From Flavobacterium circumlabens (GTDB lineage Bacteria > Bacteroidota > Bacteroidia > Flavobacteriales > Flavobacteriaceae): a DNA stretch of 64,000 nucleotides. The number at the start of each line of letters is the position of its first letter. Positions within the stretch are counted from its first letter, which is position 1. Shown one piece after another: positions 1 through 9,311 of the stretch. The stretch is taken from assembly GCF_004345565.1 (NCBI RefSeq), contig NZ_SLWA01000006.1:186001-250000 (forward strand). The letters run 5' to 3'. Both the position numbers and the translations under genes were made by a program. The notes below the pieces were generated by a model that worked only from the letters and a program-made list of their open reading frames with translations, ran no database searches and had not been told where the DNA came from.

Positions 1-747
1 CTGAGACCACTGTGTGAGTTTTAACCATTCCTGGATATCTTCCAGTTTTTGGTGAAAAAGTTCCGACAATGTTTTGTCAATATCCGGAATCTGGGTAAAG
101 TCGTGGGTTGTTTTGTTGATAATTTCAAGAATTTTTTCAACTATTTTCGGGTTCTTTTTCAAAAACTCGTCACGAACCGTAATCACAAACGAAGGCCATG
201 GAGTAGGGCAGTCACCAACTCTTCTGAAAACACCGCTGTCTACAAGTGGTTTTGTCATAAAATGTTCCCACATAAAATAATCTGCGGTTCCATTTGTCAA
301 AGCTTCAACAGCGCCGTCTATGGTATTTATAATTTCGAATTTTAAATCATCTGTTTCCCAGCCTTGTTCATTTGCATTTACATAAGCCATAAGCTGCGAT
401 CCTGAACCTAGTCGGGAAATCGCTACTTTTTTGTTTTTCAGGTCTTTGATGGTTTGAAATTCTGATTTAGCTGCCACATGAATGCCCCAGATTAAAGGAG
501 ACTGCACATAAATCTGAACAATTTTACTCGGATTTCCGGCTACAATATCTTTTACAATTCCTTCCGTCAGGATTACGGCAATATCAGCTTCCCCGTCACG
601 AAGCATCTGACACATTTTACCGGTACCTTCGGGAATGTTATTCCATTGCAAATCAATATTTTCTGCTTCAAATTCGCCATTTTCAATGCATAGATGCCAT
701 GGCAAATTGAAGTGTTCAGGAACACCTACAATTTTTACGGTTTTCAT
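1..747 (-). CDS. Periplasmic-binding-fold (NMT1/ABC substrate-binding-like) protein, C-terminus missing
   Basis: The reading frame is open from an ATG at 747 to the window edge, giving 249 residues with no stop, so the gene continues to the left. The protein starts MKTVKIVGVPEHFNLPWHLC and shows the pattern of a type 2 solute-binding fold: an early beta strand, a DGEADIAVILTEG stretch (about residues 54-66), and a lobe-crossing segment IKDLKNKKVAISRLGSGSQ (about 100-118). There is no signal peptide, so it may act in the cytoplasm as a sensor or enzyme rather than as a transporter partner. The ligand is unknown. Family assignment is by fold pattern only. Confidence 0.7.
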   Translation of the reverse strand, partial: MKTVKIVGVPEHFNLPWHLCIENGEFEAENIDLQWNNIPEGTGKMCQMLRDGEADIAVILTEGIVKDIVAGNPSKIVQIYVQSPLIWGIHVAAKSEFQTIKDLKNKKVAISRLGSGSQLMAYVNANEQGWETDDLKFEIINTIDGAVEALTNGTADYFMWEHFMTKPLVDSGVFRRVGDCPTPWPSFVITVRDEFLKKNPKIVEKILEIINKTTHDFTQIPDIDKTLSELFHQKLEDIQEWLKLTQWSQ

Positions 748-816
748 TATAGTTTAAGTTTAAGTTAAGTTGGGTATGCGTATGCTAAGTTTGGTATATA
801 AGTTTGTTGTTTTTAA

Positions 817-1290
817 TTAATTTTTTAATAAATCCGTTCTGTGCTTGTCCGAAAGACAAGGTTCTGCAAACTCTATCACAGAAAGCTTTTCATATTCATT
901 TAAAAGGCTTTTTACGATAGAATAATCAATATCCTTTATAATTTCTACAGCAAGAAAAGTATCGTTTAAACTTTCCGAAATACAGTTTATCGATTTTAGT
1001 TTCTCTATGATTATTTCTTTGTCAAATTCTTTTTCCAAAATTAAAACCTGAATGATGGAATTTCCGGAATGCTCAATAGTTTCTTTATGTAAAAAGACCT
1101 TTTCATTTTCATCGAATTCTGCCCGAAAAATATCATCTGTTGCAATTAGAGGCCCGAAAAAGGGAATATTATCTAATTTAAAATATCCTTTTTCCAGATC
1201 AATAATTTCTGCCCACATGGTTTCTGAAACTACTTCCTCCAGATAAGTACTGTAATATTTAAAAAGGACCTTTTTATGTGATTCCGCCAT
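817..1290 (-). CDS. DUF4265-like small protein
   Basis: This 157-residue cytoplasmic protein has an N-terminal part (VLFKYYSTYLEEVVSETMWAE, about residues 8-28) followed by GYFKLDNIPFFGPLIATDD. The pattern matches the DUF4265 family as I remember it. No catalytic motif, signal peptide or membrane span is visible. The ATG at 1290 is the first in frame. It is a single gene with AT-rich spacers on both sides. Function unknown; the family assignment is moderately sure. Confidence 0.65.
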   Translation of the reverse strand: MAESHKKVLFKYYSTYLEEVVSETMWAEIIDLEKGYFKLDNIPFFGPLIATDDIFRAEFDENEKVFLHKETIEHSGNSIIQVLILEKEFDKEIIIEKLKSINCISESLNDTFLAVEIIKDIDYSIVKSLLNEYEKLSVIEFAEPCLSDKHRTDLLKN

Positions 1291-1406
1291 TATTTATTTT
1301 GTATTTGATACACTATCCATTCTCCTTCAATTAAATTAAATGTACCACTAAATTAGTTATCCAAGTCTTAAGAATTACCCAATTTTCAAATTGACACATT
1401 CTCTAA

Positions 1407-2276
1407 TTATTTCCCTGCCAATTTATTAAGGGTATAAGTAATCAGTTCGTCTACAGCCTTGTACGGATCTTCACTAAAAGTTCCGGATGCACGATTGGCA
1501 ATAATAGCATTCAACGATAAAGCATTATGCCCTAAAAGTGAGGAAAGACCATAAATCGCAGCAGTTTCCATTTCAAGATTCGTGATTTGGTTCTCATTGA
1601 AAATAAAATTATCCATTTTACTATTCAACTCCTCATCCTGGATATTCAAACGCAATACACGTCCTTGCGGACCGTAAAATCCTCCGGCTGTTGCTGTAAT
1701 TCCTTTAAAAATTTTATCAGATTCGATAATTTTTTCCAATTTCTCAGAACAGGCAATCACATAAGGTCTTCCTTTTCGGATATCCCAGTTCGTGTGGGCG
1801 ATAAAAGCGTCTTCGATCGCAACATTCGAAACTTCATCAATCAGGTAGGAGCGAAGCATATTGTCTAATCCCAATCCGAATTTTGACATTACAAAGCTGT
1901 CTACCGGAATATCTTCCTGCAAAGATCCCGAAGTTCCGATTCTGATAATATTCAGTGAAGTCAGGTTTTCCTTTGGCTGACGTGTTTTCAGGTCAATATT
2001 TACTAAAGCGTCTAATTCGTTTACAACAATATCAATATTGTCTGGTCCGATTCCGGTTGACATTACAGTAATGCGTTTCCCTTTATAAATTCCGGTTTGG
2101 GTTTTGAATTCTCTTTTCTGAGTTGAAAATTCGATTGAATCAAAAAACTGAGTGATTTTTTCTACTCTGTTCTGGTCTCCAACAAAAATTATATCGTTGG
2201 CTATGTGTTCCGGAAGAAGGTTTAAGTGATAAACACTTCCGTCAGGATTTAATATTAATTCTGATGCTTGTATCAT
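1407..2276 (-). CDS. Nucleoside phosphorylase (uridine phosphorylase-like)
   Basis: The product (289 aa) belongs to the PNP/UDP phosphorylase family, which cleaves nucleosides with phosphate to a free base and ribose-1-phosphate for salvage. Visible hallmarks are STGIGPDNIDIVVNEL (about residues 72-87), the phosphate-binding IRIGTSGSLQ (about 111-120) and NLEMETAAIYGL (about 233-244), the ribose-contacting Met-Glu segment. Length fits the family, which usually has about 250-290 residues. There is no signal peptide, so it is cytoplasmic. Whether uridine or a purine nucleoside is the real substrate cannot be told from the sequence. Confidence 0.85.
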   Translation of the reverse strand: MIQASELILNPDGSVYHLNLLPEHIANDIIFVGDQNRVEKITQFFDSIEFSTQKREFKTQTGIYKGKRITVMSTGIGPDNIDIVVNELDALVNIDLKTRQPKENLTSLNIIRIGTSGSLQEDIPVDSFVMSKFGLGLDNMLRSYLIDEVSNVAIEDAFIAHTNWDIRKGRPYVIACSEKLEKIIESDKIFKGITATAGGFYGPQGRVLRLNIQDEELNSKMDNFIFNENQITNLEMETAAIYGLSSLLGHNALSLNAIIANRASGTFSEDPYKAVDELITYTLNKLAGK

Positions 2277-2379
2277 TTTTTTTGAGGTGCTAAGGTTCTG
2301 AGGTACTAAGGTTCTGAGTTTTTTTCTGAAATTCTAAATCTAGTAATCTAAACTCTAAAATCAGAAATCTAAAATCTTC

Positions 2380-2712
2380 TTACCCTCCAACTCTTTTTGT
2401 TTTAAATCCTTTTTCTTTTAAAATTGCCATAATCTTATCGCGATAATCTCCCTGAATGATAATGGAATCATCCTTGAAGGTTCCGCCGACGCTTAATTTC
2501 GTTTTGATTTCTTTCGCTAAAATTTTAAAGTCCTCGTCACTGCCTTCATAGCCTTCGATGATGGTTGTTGCTTTTCCTTTTCGTTTTTCAAATTTGCAGA
2601 TCATAGGCTCTTTCTGAACATAAAGCACATGATCTTCCTGTTGAACTTGTTCAGGTTCAGTTGATTCGATATGATCGGGAAACAAATTTTTTAACTGATC
2701 TTGTAAATCCAT
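2380..2712 (-). CDS. SUI1/YciH family translation factor
   Basis: A 110-residue protein whose second half is a SUI1/eIF1-like domain: GKATTIIEGYEG (about residues 46-57), then LSVGGTFKDDSIIIQGDYRDK (about 74-94) and a KGFKTKRVGG end. The N-terminal half is a charged linker. Bacterial YciH proteins resemble eukaryotic initiation factor eIF1 and are thought to monitor start-codon selection on the ribosome; the role here is inferred from the family. It sits as a single gene downstream of the oxygenase gene and upstream of the phosphorylase, on the same strand. Confidence 0.85.
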   Translation of the reverse strand: MDLQDQLKNLFPDHIESTEPEQVQQEDHVLYVQKEPMICKFEKRKGKATTIIEGYEGSDEDFKILAKEIKTKLSVGGTFKDDSIIIQGDYRDKIMAILKEKGFKTKRVGG

Positions 2713-2765
2713 AATTTTTGTATGCTAAAAAAATAAATTCCAACTATTAAGGTTTGTAAAAATTA

Positions 2766-2801
2766 AATTCCAAATTCCAAACTTAATTGGAATTTGGAAT
2801 T
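2766..2801 (-). terminator. Hairpin after the oxygenase gene
   Basis: Perfect 15-bp arms at 2766-2780 and 2787-2801 around a 6-base loop, built from the word AATTCCAA. It lies between the end of the oxygenase gene and the SUI1 gene. On the minus strand a T-rich stretch follows, so it could end transcription; it is also one of this genome's repeated-word spacers. Confidence 0.5.
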
Positions 2802-2826
2802 TTAATATTGGAATTCATTTAAGTTT

Positions 2827-3777
2827 TTATTTTTTGATCAAACCTAAATCTACTAAACGTTCATATAAGTAGTCTCCAGCGGTGATATCTTCAAATTTCT
2901 TAGGATTTTCAGCATCTATACAATTTTCTAAACAATCCAGGCGCATGTCGCTTACAGGATGCATAAAAAACGGAATAGAATAACGTGAAGTTCCCCATAA
3001 TTCTCTTGGCGGATTCACAACCTGATGAATAGTCGATTTTAATTTGTTATTGGTATGTCTGGATAACATATCCCCAACATTGATTACCAACTCATCATCC
3101 TGGGCGATAGCATCAATCCATTCTCCATCGTGATTCTGAACTTGCAGTCCTTTACCCTGGGCCCCCATCAAAAGTGTAATCAGGTTGATATCTCCGTGAG
3201 CCGCAGCACGAATTGCATTTTCAGGCTCAGAAGTGATCGGTGGATAATGAATCGGTCTCAAAATAGAGTTTCCTTCTTTGGCATACTGATCAAAATAAAA
3301 CTCATCTAGACCTAAATGCAGAGCAAGGGCCCTTAACACATACACACCAGTTTTTTCAAGCATTTGGTAAGCTTCTTTACCAACCACATTAAAACGCGGT
3401 AACTCTGCTACTTCTACATTATCCGGATATTCTGAAGCGTATTTGGAATCTTTGTCAACATATTGACCAAAGTGCCAAAATTCTTTTAAATCTCCCTCTT
3501 TTCGACCTTTGGCATGTTCTTTTCCAAAAGAAACATAACCTCTCTGACCACCAATTCCGGGAATTTCATAATTATGCTTGGTTGCTATTGGCAAGGAGAA
3601 AAATTTTCTTATTTCACCATAAAGTTCGTCTACCAGCTGATCATTCAGGAAATGACCTTTTAGGGCTACGAAGCCAATGTTTTCAAATGCACTGCCGATT
3701 TCATTTACAAATTTTTGTTTACGTTCCGGGTCGCCCGAAAGGAAATCACGTAAGTCTACACTAGGAATGTTTTGCAT
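2827..3777 (-). CDS. Isopenicillin-N-synthase-like Fe(II)/2-oxoglutarate oxygenase
   Basis: The 316-residue protein has the two-part architecture of this family: an N-terminal DIOX_N-type region (IPSVDLRDF at the start) and a C-terminal double-stranded beta helix. The iron ligands appear as AHGDINLITLL (H-x-D, near residue 193) and a distal His in STIHQVVNPP, followed by RYSIPFF, which would hold the R-x-S pair for 2-oxoglutarate. It is probably a soluble oxygenase acting on a small molecule. Substrate unknown. It is divergent from the E1 dehydrogenase gene, but nothing else links them. Confidence 0.85.
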   Translation of the reverse strand: MQNIPSVDLRDFLSGDPERKQKFVNEIGSAFENIGFVALKGHFLNDQLVDELYGEIRKFFSLPIATKHNYEIPGIGGQRGYVSFGKEHAKGRKEGDLKEFWHFGQYVDKDSKYASEYPDNVEVAELPRFNVVGKEAYQMLEKTGVYVLRALALHLGLDEFYFDQYAKEGNSILRPIHYPPITSEPENAIRAAAHGDINLITLLMGAQGKGLQVQNHDGEWIDAIAQDDELVINVGDMLSRHTNNKLKSTIHQVVNPPRELWGTSRYSIPFFMHPVSDMRLDCLENCIDAENPKKFEDITAGDYLYERLVDLGLIKK

Positions 3778-3828
3778 ACTTTACATTTTTTATTAAAAGA
3801 TAAAAGACATAGAAAAGTCTTTCAATAA

Positions 3829-3836
3829 CAAAGGTA
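3829..3836 (-). promoter_or_regulatory. Candidate -7 box for the oxygenase gene
   Basis: The minus strand reads TACCTTTG, matching the Bacteroidetes -7 consensus TAnnTTTG, about 50 bases before the oxygenase ATG. No TTG at the usual -33 distance was found, so support is partial. Confidence 0.4.
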
Positions 3837-4009
3837 GAGAATATTTTATATTTGAATTTTAAATTTCAGGATAAAATTCATTTGAAATTATACTTTTATG
3901 GTAAAAAAGAATGGTATCGGTTATTAATTTTATATTTTTATTTCAGCTAACTCAAAACTTTTAAACATTTAATTATTTAACAAATACTGTTAAAATTGTT
4001 ATATTTTTA

Positions 4010-4017
4010 TATATTTG
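4010..4017 (+). promoter_or_regulatory. Candidate -7 box for the E1 gene
   Basis: TATATTTG, an exact TAnnTTTG match, lies 27 bases before the ATG of the E1 dehydrogenase gene in a very AT-rich stretch. A TTG lies upstream but closer than the usual 17-23 base spacing. Confidence 0.45.
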
Positions 4018-4044
4018 AAAACTATAAAATAAACAACCTGAAAA

Positions 4045-6021
4045 ATGATCTTTTACAGACAAAACTTAACCGATTCCCAACTTTTAGATTTATATAAAAA
4101 AATACTAAAACCCCGATTGATAGAAGAGAAAATGCTCATCTTAATCCGTCAGGGTAAAGTATCAAAATGGTTTTCCGGAATAGGGCAGGAAGCCATCGCG
4201 GTAGGGGTTACCGCTGCTTTGGACGAATCCGAATACGTATTGCCAATGCACCGAAACCTGGGTGTTTTCACCACACGAAATATTCCGTTGTACAGGCTAT
4301 TCTCGCAGTGGCAGGGAAAAGCGAATGGTTTTACAAAAGGCAGGGACCGTAGTTTTCACTTTGGAACCCAGGAATACAATATTATTGGAATGATTTCACA
4401 TCTCGGCCCGCAATTAGGGATCGCAGACGGAATTGCGCTGGCGGACAAACTTCAGGATAATAAAAAAATCACTGCCGTTTTTACCGGTGAAGGTGCCACA
4501 AGTGAAGGGGATTTTCACGAAGCGCTGAATATTGCTGCCGTTTGGAAATTGCCTGTAATGTTTATAATTGAAAATAATGGTTACGGTCTTTCTACACCAA
4601 CAAATGAACAATATCTTTGCGAAAATCTAGCTGACAAAGGCATTGGTTACGGTATTGAAAGCTATATTATTGACGGTAATAATATTGTAGAAGTCTACAA
4701 CAAACTGACGCAGCTCAAAGCTGAAATGATTGAAAACCCACATCCGGTTTTATTGGAGTTTAAAACCTTCAGAATGCGCGGCCACGAAGAGGCAAGTGGT
4801 ACGAAATACGTTCCTAAGGAATTAATGGACGAATGGGCTGCGAAAGATCCTGTAGCCAATTACAGGACTTATTTAACGGAAGCAGGTATTCTGACAGCCG
4901 AATTTGATGAAGCTTTGCACAGCGAAATAAAACAGGAAATAGATGAAAATCTGGCGATCGCCAATGCAGAACCTGAAATCATTCCTACTTACAGTGGAGA
5001 ATTAGATGATGTTTATAAACCGTATCAACATGAGGAAATTAACCCGTCTTCTTCATCAGAAAATATTCGTTTTATTGATGCGATCCGTAATGGTTTAAAT
5101 CAATCGATGCAGCGTCACAAAAACCTGGTTATTATGGGGCAGGATATTGCTGAATACGGTGGTGCTTTTAAAATAACCGATGGTTTTGTAGAACTTTATG
5201 GAAAAGGCCGCGTCCGCAATACGCCAATTTGTGAAAGTGCGGTGGTTTCTGCCGGAATGGGATTATCGATTAATGGCTACAAGGCGATTGTAGAAATGCA
5301 ATTTGCTGATTTTGTTTCGACAGGTTTCAATCCAATCGTTAATTTACTGGCCAAGTCACATTATCGCTGGGGAGAAAATGCCGATGTGGTAGTTCGTATG
5401 CCTTGTGGCGGCGGAACTCAGGCAGGCCCCTTTCATTCACAAACTAATGAAGCCTGGTTTACCAAAACACCGGGATTAAAAGTAGTTTATCCTGCTTTTC
5501 CGTATGATGCCAAAGGTTTATTGAATACTTCTATAAATGACCCGAATCCGGTTTTGTTTTTTGAACACAAACAGTTGTATCGCAGCGTTTACCAGGATGT
5601 TCCGGAAGATTATTATACCATTCCGTTAGGAAAAGCAGCCTTATTAAAAGAAGGAAGCGCAATTACCATTATTGCATTCGGAGCTCCGGTACACTGGGCA
5701 TTGCAGACTTTAGCTCAAAATCCTGAAATACAAGCCGATCTTATTGATTTAAGAACACTTCAGCCTTTGGATACAGAAGCTATTTTTGCATCCGTTAAAA
5801 AGACCGGAAAAGTAATTATTTATCAGGAAGATACTTTGTTTGGCGGAATTGCCAGTGATATTTCAGCTTTAATCATGGAAGAATGTTTCGAATATCTGGA
5901 TGCTCCGGTAAAAAGAGTAGCAAGTCTGGATTCTCCTATTCCTTTCACAAAAGCACTTGAGGATCAGTTTTTACCTAAAAACCGTTTTGAAGAAGTTTTA
6001 TTGGAATTATTACAATATTAG
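4045..6021 (+). CDS. Fused branched-chain 2-oxoacid dehydrogenase E1 alpha-beta subunit
   Basis: A 658-residue thiamine-diphosphate enzyme with both E1 subunits in one chain. Residues about 15-320 are the alpha part with the TPP motif, running from GEGATSEGDFHEA to IIENNGYG. Residues about 345-655 are the beta (transketolase pyrimidine plus C-terminal) part, starting NIRFIDAIRNGL and including MGQDIAEYGG and CESAVVSAGMG. The enzyme decarboxylates 2-oxoacids from Val, Leu and Ile and passes the acyl group to an E2 lipoyl protein, which is not in this window. The fused form is common in Bacteroidetes. Substrate choice (branched-chain against pyruvate) is inferred from overall resemblance. Confidence 0.88.
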   Translation: MIFYRQNLTDSQLLDLYKKILKPRLIEEKMLILIRQGKVSKWFSGIGQEAIAVGVTAALDESEYVLPMHRNLGVFTTRNIPLYRLFSQWQGKANGFTKGRDRSFHFGTQEYNIIGMISHLGPQLGIADGIALADKLQDNKKITAVFTGEGATSEGDFHEALNIAAVWKLPVMFIIENNGYGLSTPTNEQYLCENLADKGIGYGIESYIIDGNNIVEVYNKLTQLKAEMIENPHPVLLEFKTFRMRGHEEASGTKYVPKELMDEWAAKDPVANYRTYLTEAGILTAEFDEALHSEIKQEIDENLAIANAEPEIIPTYSGELDDVYKPYQHEEINPSSSSENIRFIDAIRNGLNQSMQRHKNLVIMGQDIAEYGGAFKITDGFVELYGKGRVRNTPICESAVVSAGMGLSINGYKAIVEMQFADFVSTGFNPIVNLLAKSHYRWGENADVVVRMPCGGGTQAGPFHSQTNEAWFTKTPGLKVVYPAFPYDAKGLLNTSINDPNPVLFFEHKQLYRSVYQDVPEDYYTIPLGKAALLKEGSAITIIAFGAPVHWALQTLAQNPEIQADLIDLRTLQPLDTEAIFASVKKTGKVIIYQEDTLFGGIASDISALIMEECFEYLDAPVKRVASLDSPIPFTKALEDQFLPKNRFEEVLLELLQY

Positions 6022-6069
6022 ACTTATTTTTAACTGACCTAAATACTTTAGTTTACTAATTAATAAATT

Positions 6070-7812
6070 ATGAAAAAACTGCTTCTTTCCATTTGTACCT
6101 TAACATTACTGGTTTCCTGTAATAAAAGTGCAAAAAGTACTGCCGATACTTCCTTAGATAAAAAATTCGATCATTATAAAGATGGTTTTGTTACCGCATT
6201 ATGGGAAGTGTATCCCGGCTGGGCTTCCGGTGTGGGCTACCATAAACTGGACAGTGTTCTGGTAATTCCGGATAGTAAGGATGAAAAAAAACAGCTAGAT
6301 TTTGCTGCTGCGCAATTAGATTCTTTAAAACACTATACGATTGATGATTTATCGGATAAGAATAAGACTGATTTCTACATGATAAAAAATCAGATGGATG
6401 CTATTATTTTTAGTGCTAAAAAGATGAAATCGTCTCAATGGAATCCTTCTGAATATAATGTCTGCGGTTCTTTTTCGGAAATCCTGAACGGAAGCTATGA
6501 TAGCCTGGAAACTCGTTTAAAAGCTTTTAATACTAAGATGAACGGAATTCCCGCCTATTATGAAGCAGCTAAAAAAAATATTAAAAACCCAACTATAGAG
6601 CATACCGAACTTGCCATAGCCCAAAACTTAGGCGGATCTTCTGTTTTTGAAGAAGAGCTGAGCATTGCTGTAGAGAAAAGTAAATTGACTGCCACAGAGA
6701 AAAAAGAAATACTGGACAAAGCTAAAATTGCCCTAAAAGCAATTACAGATTATGCAGACTGGTTAAAAAAATTACCGAACAAAACGCCGCGTTCTTTTAG
6801 ATTAGGCGCTGAATTGTATGCTGAAAAATTCGATCTGGACATTCAGTCCGGATACAGTGCAGATCAGATTTATAAAATAGCTGTTGATCATAAAAAAGAC
6901 CTGCACGACAAAATGTTTGTTCTGGCAGACAAACTTTGGACTAAATACAAAGGAACTGCACCAAAACCAACAGATAAGTTAGACTTAATCAAACAGGTTA
7001 TTGATAAAATATCCTTGCAGCATACAACGCCTGAGAAGTTTCAATCTGAAATTGAAAAACAAATTCCGGAGCTGACCGCTTATGTAAAAGCAAAAGATTT
7101 ATTATATATCGATCCGTCAAAACCACTTGTAGTGCGCAAAGAACCTGCCTATATGGCTGGGGTAGCCGGAGCTTCTATCTCTGCACCGGGGCCATATGAC
7201 AAAAATGCAAACACGTACTATAATGTAGGCAGTATGTCCGGCTGGACAGCTGAAAACTCGGAAAGCTATTTACGCGAATACAATGATTACATTCTGCAAA
7301 TCCTAAACATACACGAAGCAATTCCGGGACATTATACACAATTGGTTTACAGTAATCAATCGCCGAGTATCATAAAATCAATTTTAGGAAATGGTGCAAT
7401 GGTAGAAGGATGGGCTGTCTACGCTGAAAAAATGATGCTGGAAAGCGGTTACAAAAATTCTGACGAAATGTGGCTGATGTATTATAAATGGAATTTAAGA
7501 ACCACTTGTAACACCATTTTGGATATCAGCGTTCACACTAAAAACATGTCTAAAGGAGATGCTTTGGATTTACTAACTAAAGAAGCTTTCCAGCAACAAG
7601 CGGAAGCCGATGGAAAATGGAAACGTGTAACATTATCTCAGGTTCAGTTATGTTCTTATTTTACAGGATATACTGAAATTTATAATTTAAGAGAAGAACT
7701 CAAAAAACAACAAGGTAAGGACTTTAACCTTAAAAAGTTTCATGAAAAATTCCTGAGCTTCGGCAGCGCTCCGGTAAAATATATTAAGGAATTGATGTTG
7801 TCTAAGGAGTAA
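6070..7812 (+). CDS. DUF885 lipoprotein, probable zinc metallopeptidase
   Basis: This 580-residue protein begins with a lipoprotein signal ending LLVSCNKS, so Cys17 would be lipidated and the protein exported. The rest matches the DUF885 family. A gluzincin-type motif HEAIPGHYTQ lies near residue 415, and a downstream Glu in GWAVYAEKMMLE (near 443) would complete a HExxxxH...E-type metal site; the His spacing is longer than classical HExxH, as is usual for this family. It starts 48 bases after the E1 gene and may be co-transcribed. The peptide substrate is unknown. Confidence 0.85.
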   Translation: MKKLLLSICTLTLLVSCNKSAKSTADTSLDKKFDHYKDGFVTALWEVYPGWASGVGYHKLDSVLVIPDSKDEKKQLDFAAAQLDSLKHYTIDDLSDKNKTDFYMIKNQMDAIIFSAKKMKSSQWNPSEYNVCGSFSEILNGSYDSLETRLKAFNTKMNGIPAYYEAAKKNIKNPTIEHTELAIAQNLGGSSVFEEELSIAVEKSKLTATEKKEILDKAKIALKAITDYADWLKKLPNKTPRSFRLGAELYAEKFDLDIQSGYSADQIYKIAVDHKKDLHDKMFVLADKLWTKYKGTAPKPTDKLDLIKQVIDKISLQHTTPEKFQSEIEKQIPELTAYVKAKDLLYIDPSKPLVVRKEPAYMAGVAGASISAPGPYDKNANTYYNVGSMSGWTAENSESYLREYNDYILQILNIHEAIPGHYTQLVYSNQSPSIIKSILGNGAMVEGWAVYAEKMMLESGYKNSDEMWLMYYKWNLRTTCNTILDISVHTKNMSKGDALDLLTKEAFQQQAEADGKWKRVTLSQVQLCSYFTGYTEIYNLREELKKQQGKDFNLKKFHEKFLSFGSAPVKYIKELMLSKE

Positions 7813-7820
7813 ATTAATAA

Positions 7821-7860
7821 AAAAGAGGCTTTTTTCGTTATGAAAAGAGCCTCTTTTTTT
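7821..7860 (+). terminator. Rho-independent terminator
   Basis: AAAAGAGGCT and AGCCTCTTTT arms followed by a T run, directly after the DUF885 gene. The A run on the other side lets it also end the convergent gene at 7909-8301. Confidence 0.8.
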
Positions 7861-7908
7861 AGTCTCGGTTTACATCTCAGTTTGCAGTCTCAGTTTACAT
7901 TTCACATC

Positions 7909-8301
7909 TTATTTTTCAAACAACTGCACCTGGCTTTTCAGGCGATCAATTAGTAAATTCATCATTCGTTTGTTTAGGCTTGATGAATTCTGAATGTAGG
8001 TATTGTATTCTTCAACAGTAAAAAGCGCTATTGCCATTCCTTTCAGGGAATTTCTGAATTTGATGTCTTTCTGGATTGAATTTTCAATGGTTTGTAATTT
8101 CTTTTCTACGGTATACGAATAAAAGTCAGCTTTGTTTTTATTGGCATAATTGATAAAAGCAGCGATAAAGAGGTCATTCTGAAGTTTTAAAACCGGTCGG
8201 ATAGTCTGATTCTGGAACAACTCATCTGCCGAAGACTGAGCACTTACAGTTCCTAAAGTTTCGCCTCTGAATTCTTTTAAAAAAGTGTCTCTGTCTGTCA
8301 T
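7909..8301 (-). CDS. Conserved small helical protein of unknown function
   Basis: The 130-residue protein has no signal peptide and is predicted by eye to be mainly helical and charged (KNKADFYSYTVEKKLQTIEN, about residues 56-75). I recognise no catalytic motif. Similar Flavobacterium proteins are sometimes given enzyme names without a visible basis, so no function is proposed. It is divergent from the thioesterase gene. The downstream spacer (7861-7908) repeats the word AGTCTCAGTTTACA with small changes. Confidence 0.75.
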   Translation of the reverse strand: MTDRDTFLKEFRGETLGTVSAQSSADELFQNQTIRPVLKLQNDLFIAAFINYANKNKADFYSYTVEKKLQTIENSIQKDIKFRNSLKGMAIALFTVEEYNTYIQNSSSLNKRMMNLLIDRLKSQVQLFEK

Positions 8302-8344
8302 GTTTTTTCTTTAAAATTAAAGAAAAAATCCGATAGTAAAAACC

Positions 8345-8352
8345 TATTTTTG
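8345..8352 (+). promoter_or_regulatory. Candidate -7 box for the thioesterase gene
   Basis: TATTTTTG fits TAnnTTTG and ends 19 bases before the ATG at 8372. No clear -33 TTG. Confidence 0.4.
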
Positions 8353-8371
8353 TTTTATATAAAATAAAAAT

Positions 8372-8755
8372 ATGCGATTTCATACCAGAAAATGGGTTAA
8401 GCCTCAGGATTTAAATCCAAACGGAACTTTATTTGGCGGGCATTTATTGTCCTGGATTGACGAAGAACTGGCATTATACAGTATTATTCAATTACAGAAT
8501 CAAAAAGTGGTCACTAAATATATGTCCGAGATAAATTTTAAAAGCTCTGCCAGACAAGGAGACATTGTTGAAATCGGAATAGATGTGGTAAAATTTGGCA
8601 ACACTTCCCTGGTTCTCAAATGTGCCGTAAGAAACATGATGACCCGCGAAATCATTATTACAATTGACAATGCTACAATGGTTAATTTAGATGAAAGCGG
8701 TAAACCGCTGGCACATGGAAAAACGCAAATTGAATTTGTAAAAGACCGTCTGTAA
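8372..8755 (+). CDS. Acyl-CoA thioesterase, hot-dog fold (YciA-like)
   Basis: A 127-residue single hot-dog domain. The diagnostic segment NPNGTLFGGHLLSWIDE (about residues 15-31) carries the Asn, the GG turn and the catalytic Asp of YciA/ACOT-type thioesterases, which release free CoA and a fatty acid from acyl-CoA. SARQGDIVEIGIDV (about 58-71) fits the CoA-facing strand. Cytoplasmic; length is typical. The following lipoprotein gene lies 54 bases downstream and may share its transcript. Confidence 0.85.
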   Translation: MRFHTRKWVKPQDLNPNGTLFGGHLLSWIDEELALYSIIQLQNQKVVTKYMSEINFKSSARQGDIVEIGIDVVKFGNTSLVLKCAVRNMMTREIIITIDNATMVNLDESGKPLAHGKTQIEFVKDRL

Positions 8756-8809
8756 TTAAATCTTCAAAGTCCATTTAAGTTAAATTGTTCAAAAATAATA
8801 CCTAAAAAA

Positions 8810-9250
8810 ATGACAAAAGCCCTTAAACTTGTTCTTTCGTTAGTCCTTTTTACGTTATTGTTTTCCTGTAATTCCAAAGAAGGAAAAGAAAAGTACCGGC
8901 AGTCTTTATATCGTGCCATACATAATAAAGATACTGCCGTTTTGGTAATCAACAGGAATGATAAACGATTCTTTGGCCGCTATGAAATTTCACATTATGG
9001 AGTAGGGAAGGACTCCGGAGAGGTACGCGGGGATATAAAAGGGGACACTTTGCGCGGAGATTACCACTATTTAACTTTTGGAGGAAGCTGGAAAAGAGTG
9101 CCGTTAGCGCTCCTGAAAAAAGACAATAAATTATTTTTAGGAAAAGGAGTGATGGGAACCTATTTTAATCTTCCCTGTTTTGTTCCTGAGGTTCCTATAG
9201 AATACCATAATTCAGCATTTATCTTCGAGGAAATCAAAGCCGAAGAATAA
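8810..9250 (+). CDS. Small lipoprotein of unknown function
   Basis: A 146-residue product with a clear lipoprotein signal (LFTLLFSCNSKEG; Cys20 is the likely lipid attachment site). The mature part has beta-rich repeating strands with DSGEVRGDIKGDTLRGDYHY (about residues 68-87), as in small lipocalin- or META-like barrel proteins, but no family is recognised firmly. Probably in the outer or inner membrane facing the periplasm. Confidence 0.75.
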   Translation: MTKALKLVLSLVLFTLLFSCNSKEGKEKYRQSLYRAIHNKDTAVLVINRNDKRFFGRYEISHYGVGKDSGEVRGDIKGDTLRGDYHYLTFGGSWKRVPLALLKKDNKLFLGKGVMGTYFNLPCFVPEVPIEYHNSAFIFEEIKAEE

Positions 9251-9251
9251 C

Positions 9252-9311
9252 CATATAAGTAATTTAAGTTCATTTAAGCTTTATTTTATATGAACTTAAA
9301 TTACTTATATG
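9252..9311. repeat. Perfect 22-bp inverted repeat
   Basis: Arms at 9252-9273 and 9290-9311 are exact reverse complements around a 16-base loop. The right arm's last 18 bases recur at about 9400-9415, just before the MscS stop codon. It sits between a plus-strand lipoprotein gene and the minus-strand channel gene, so it could be a two-way terminator, although no strong T run follows. Confidence 0.7.
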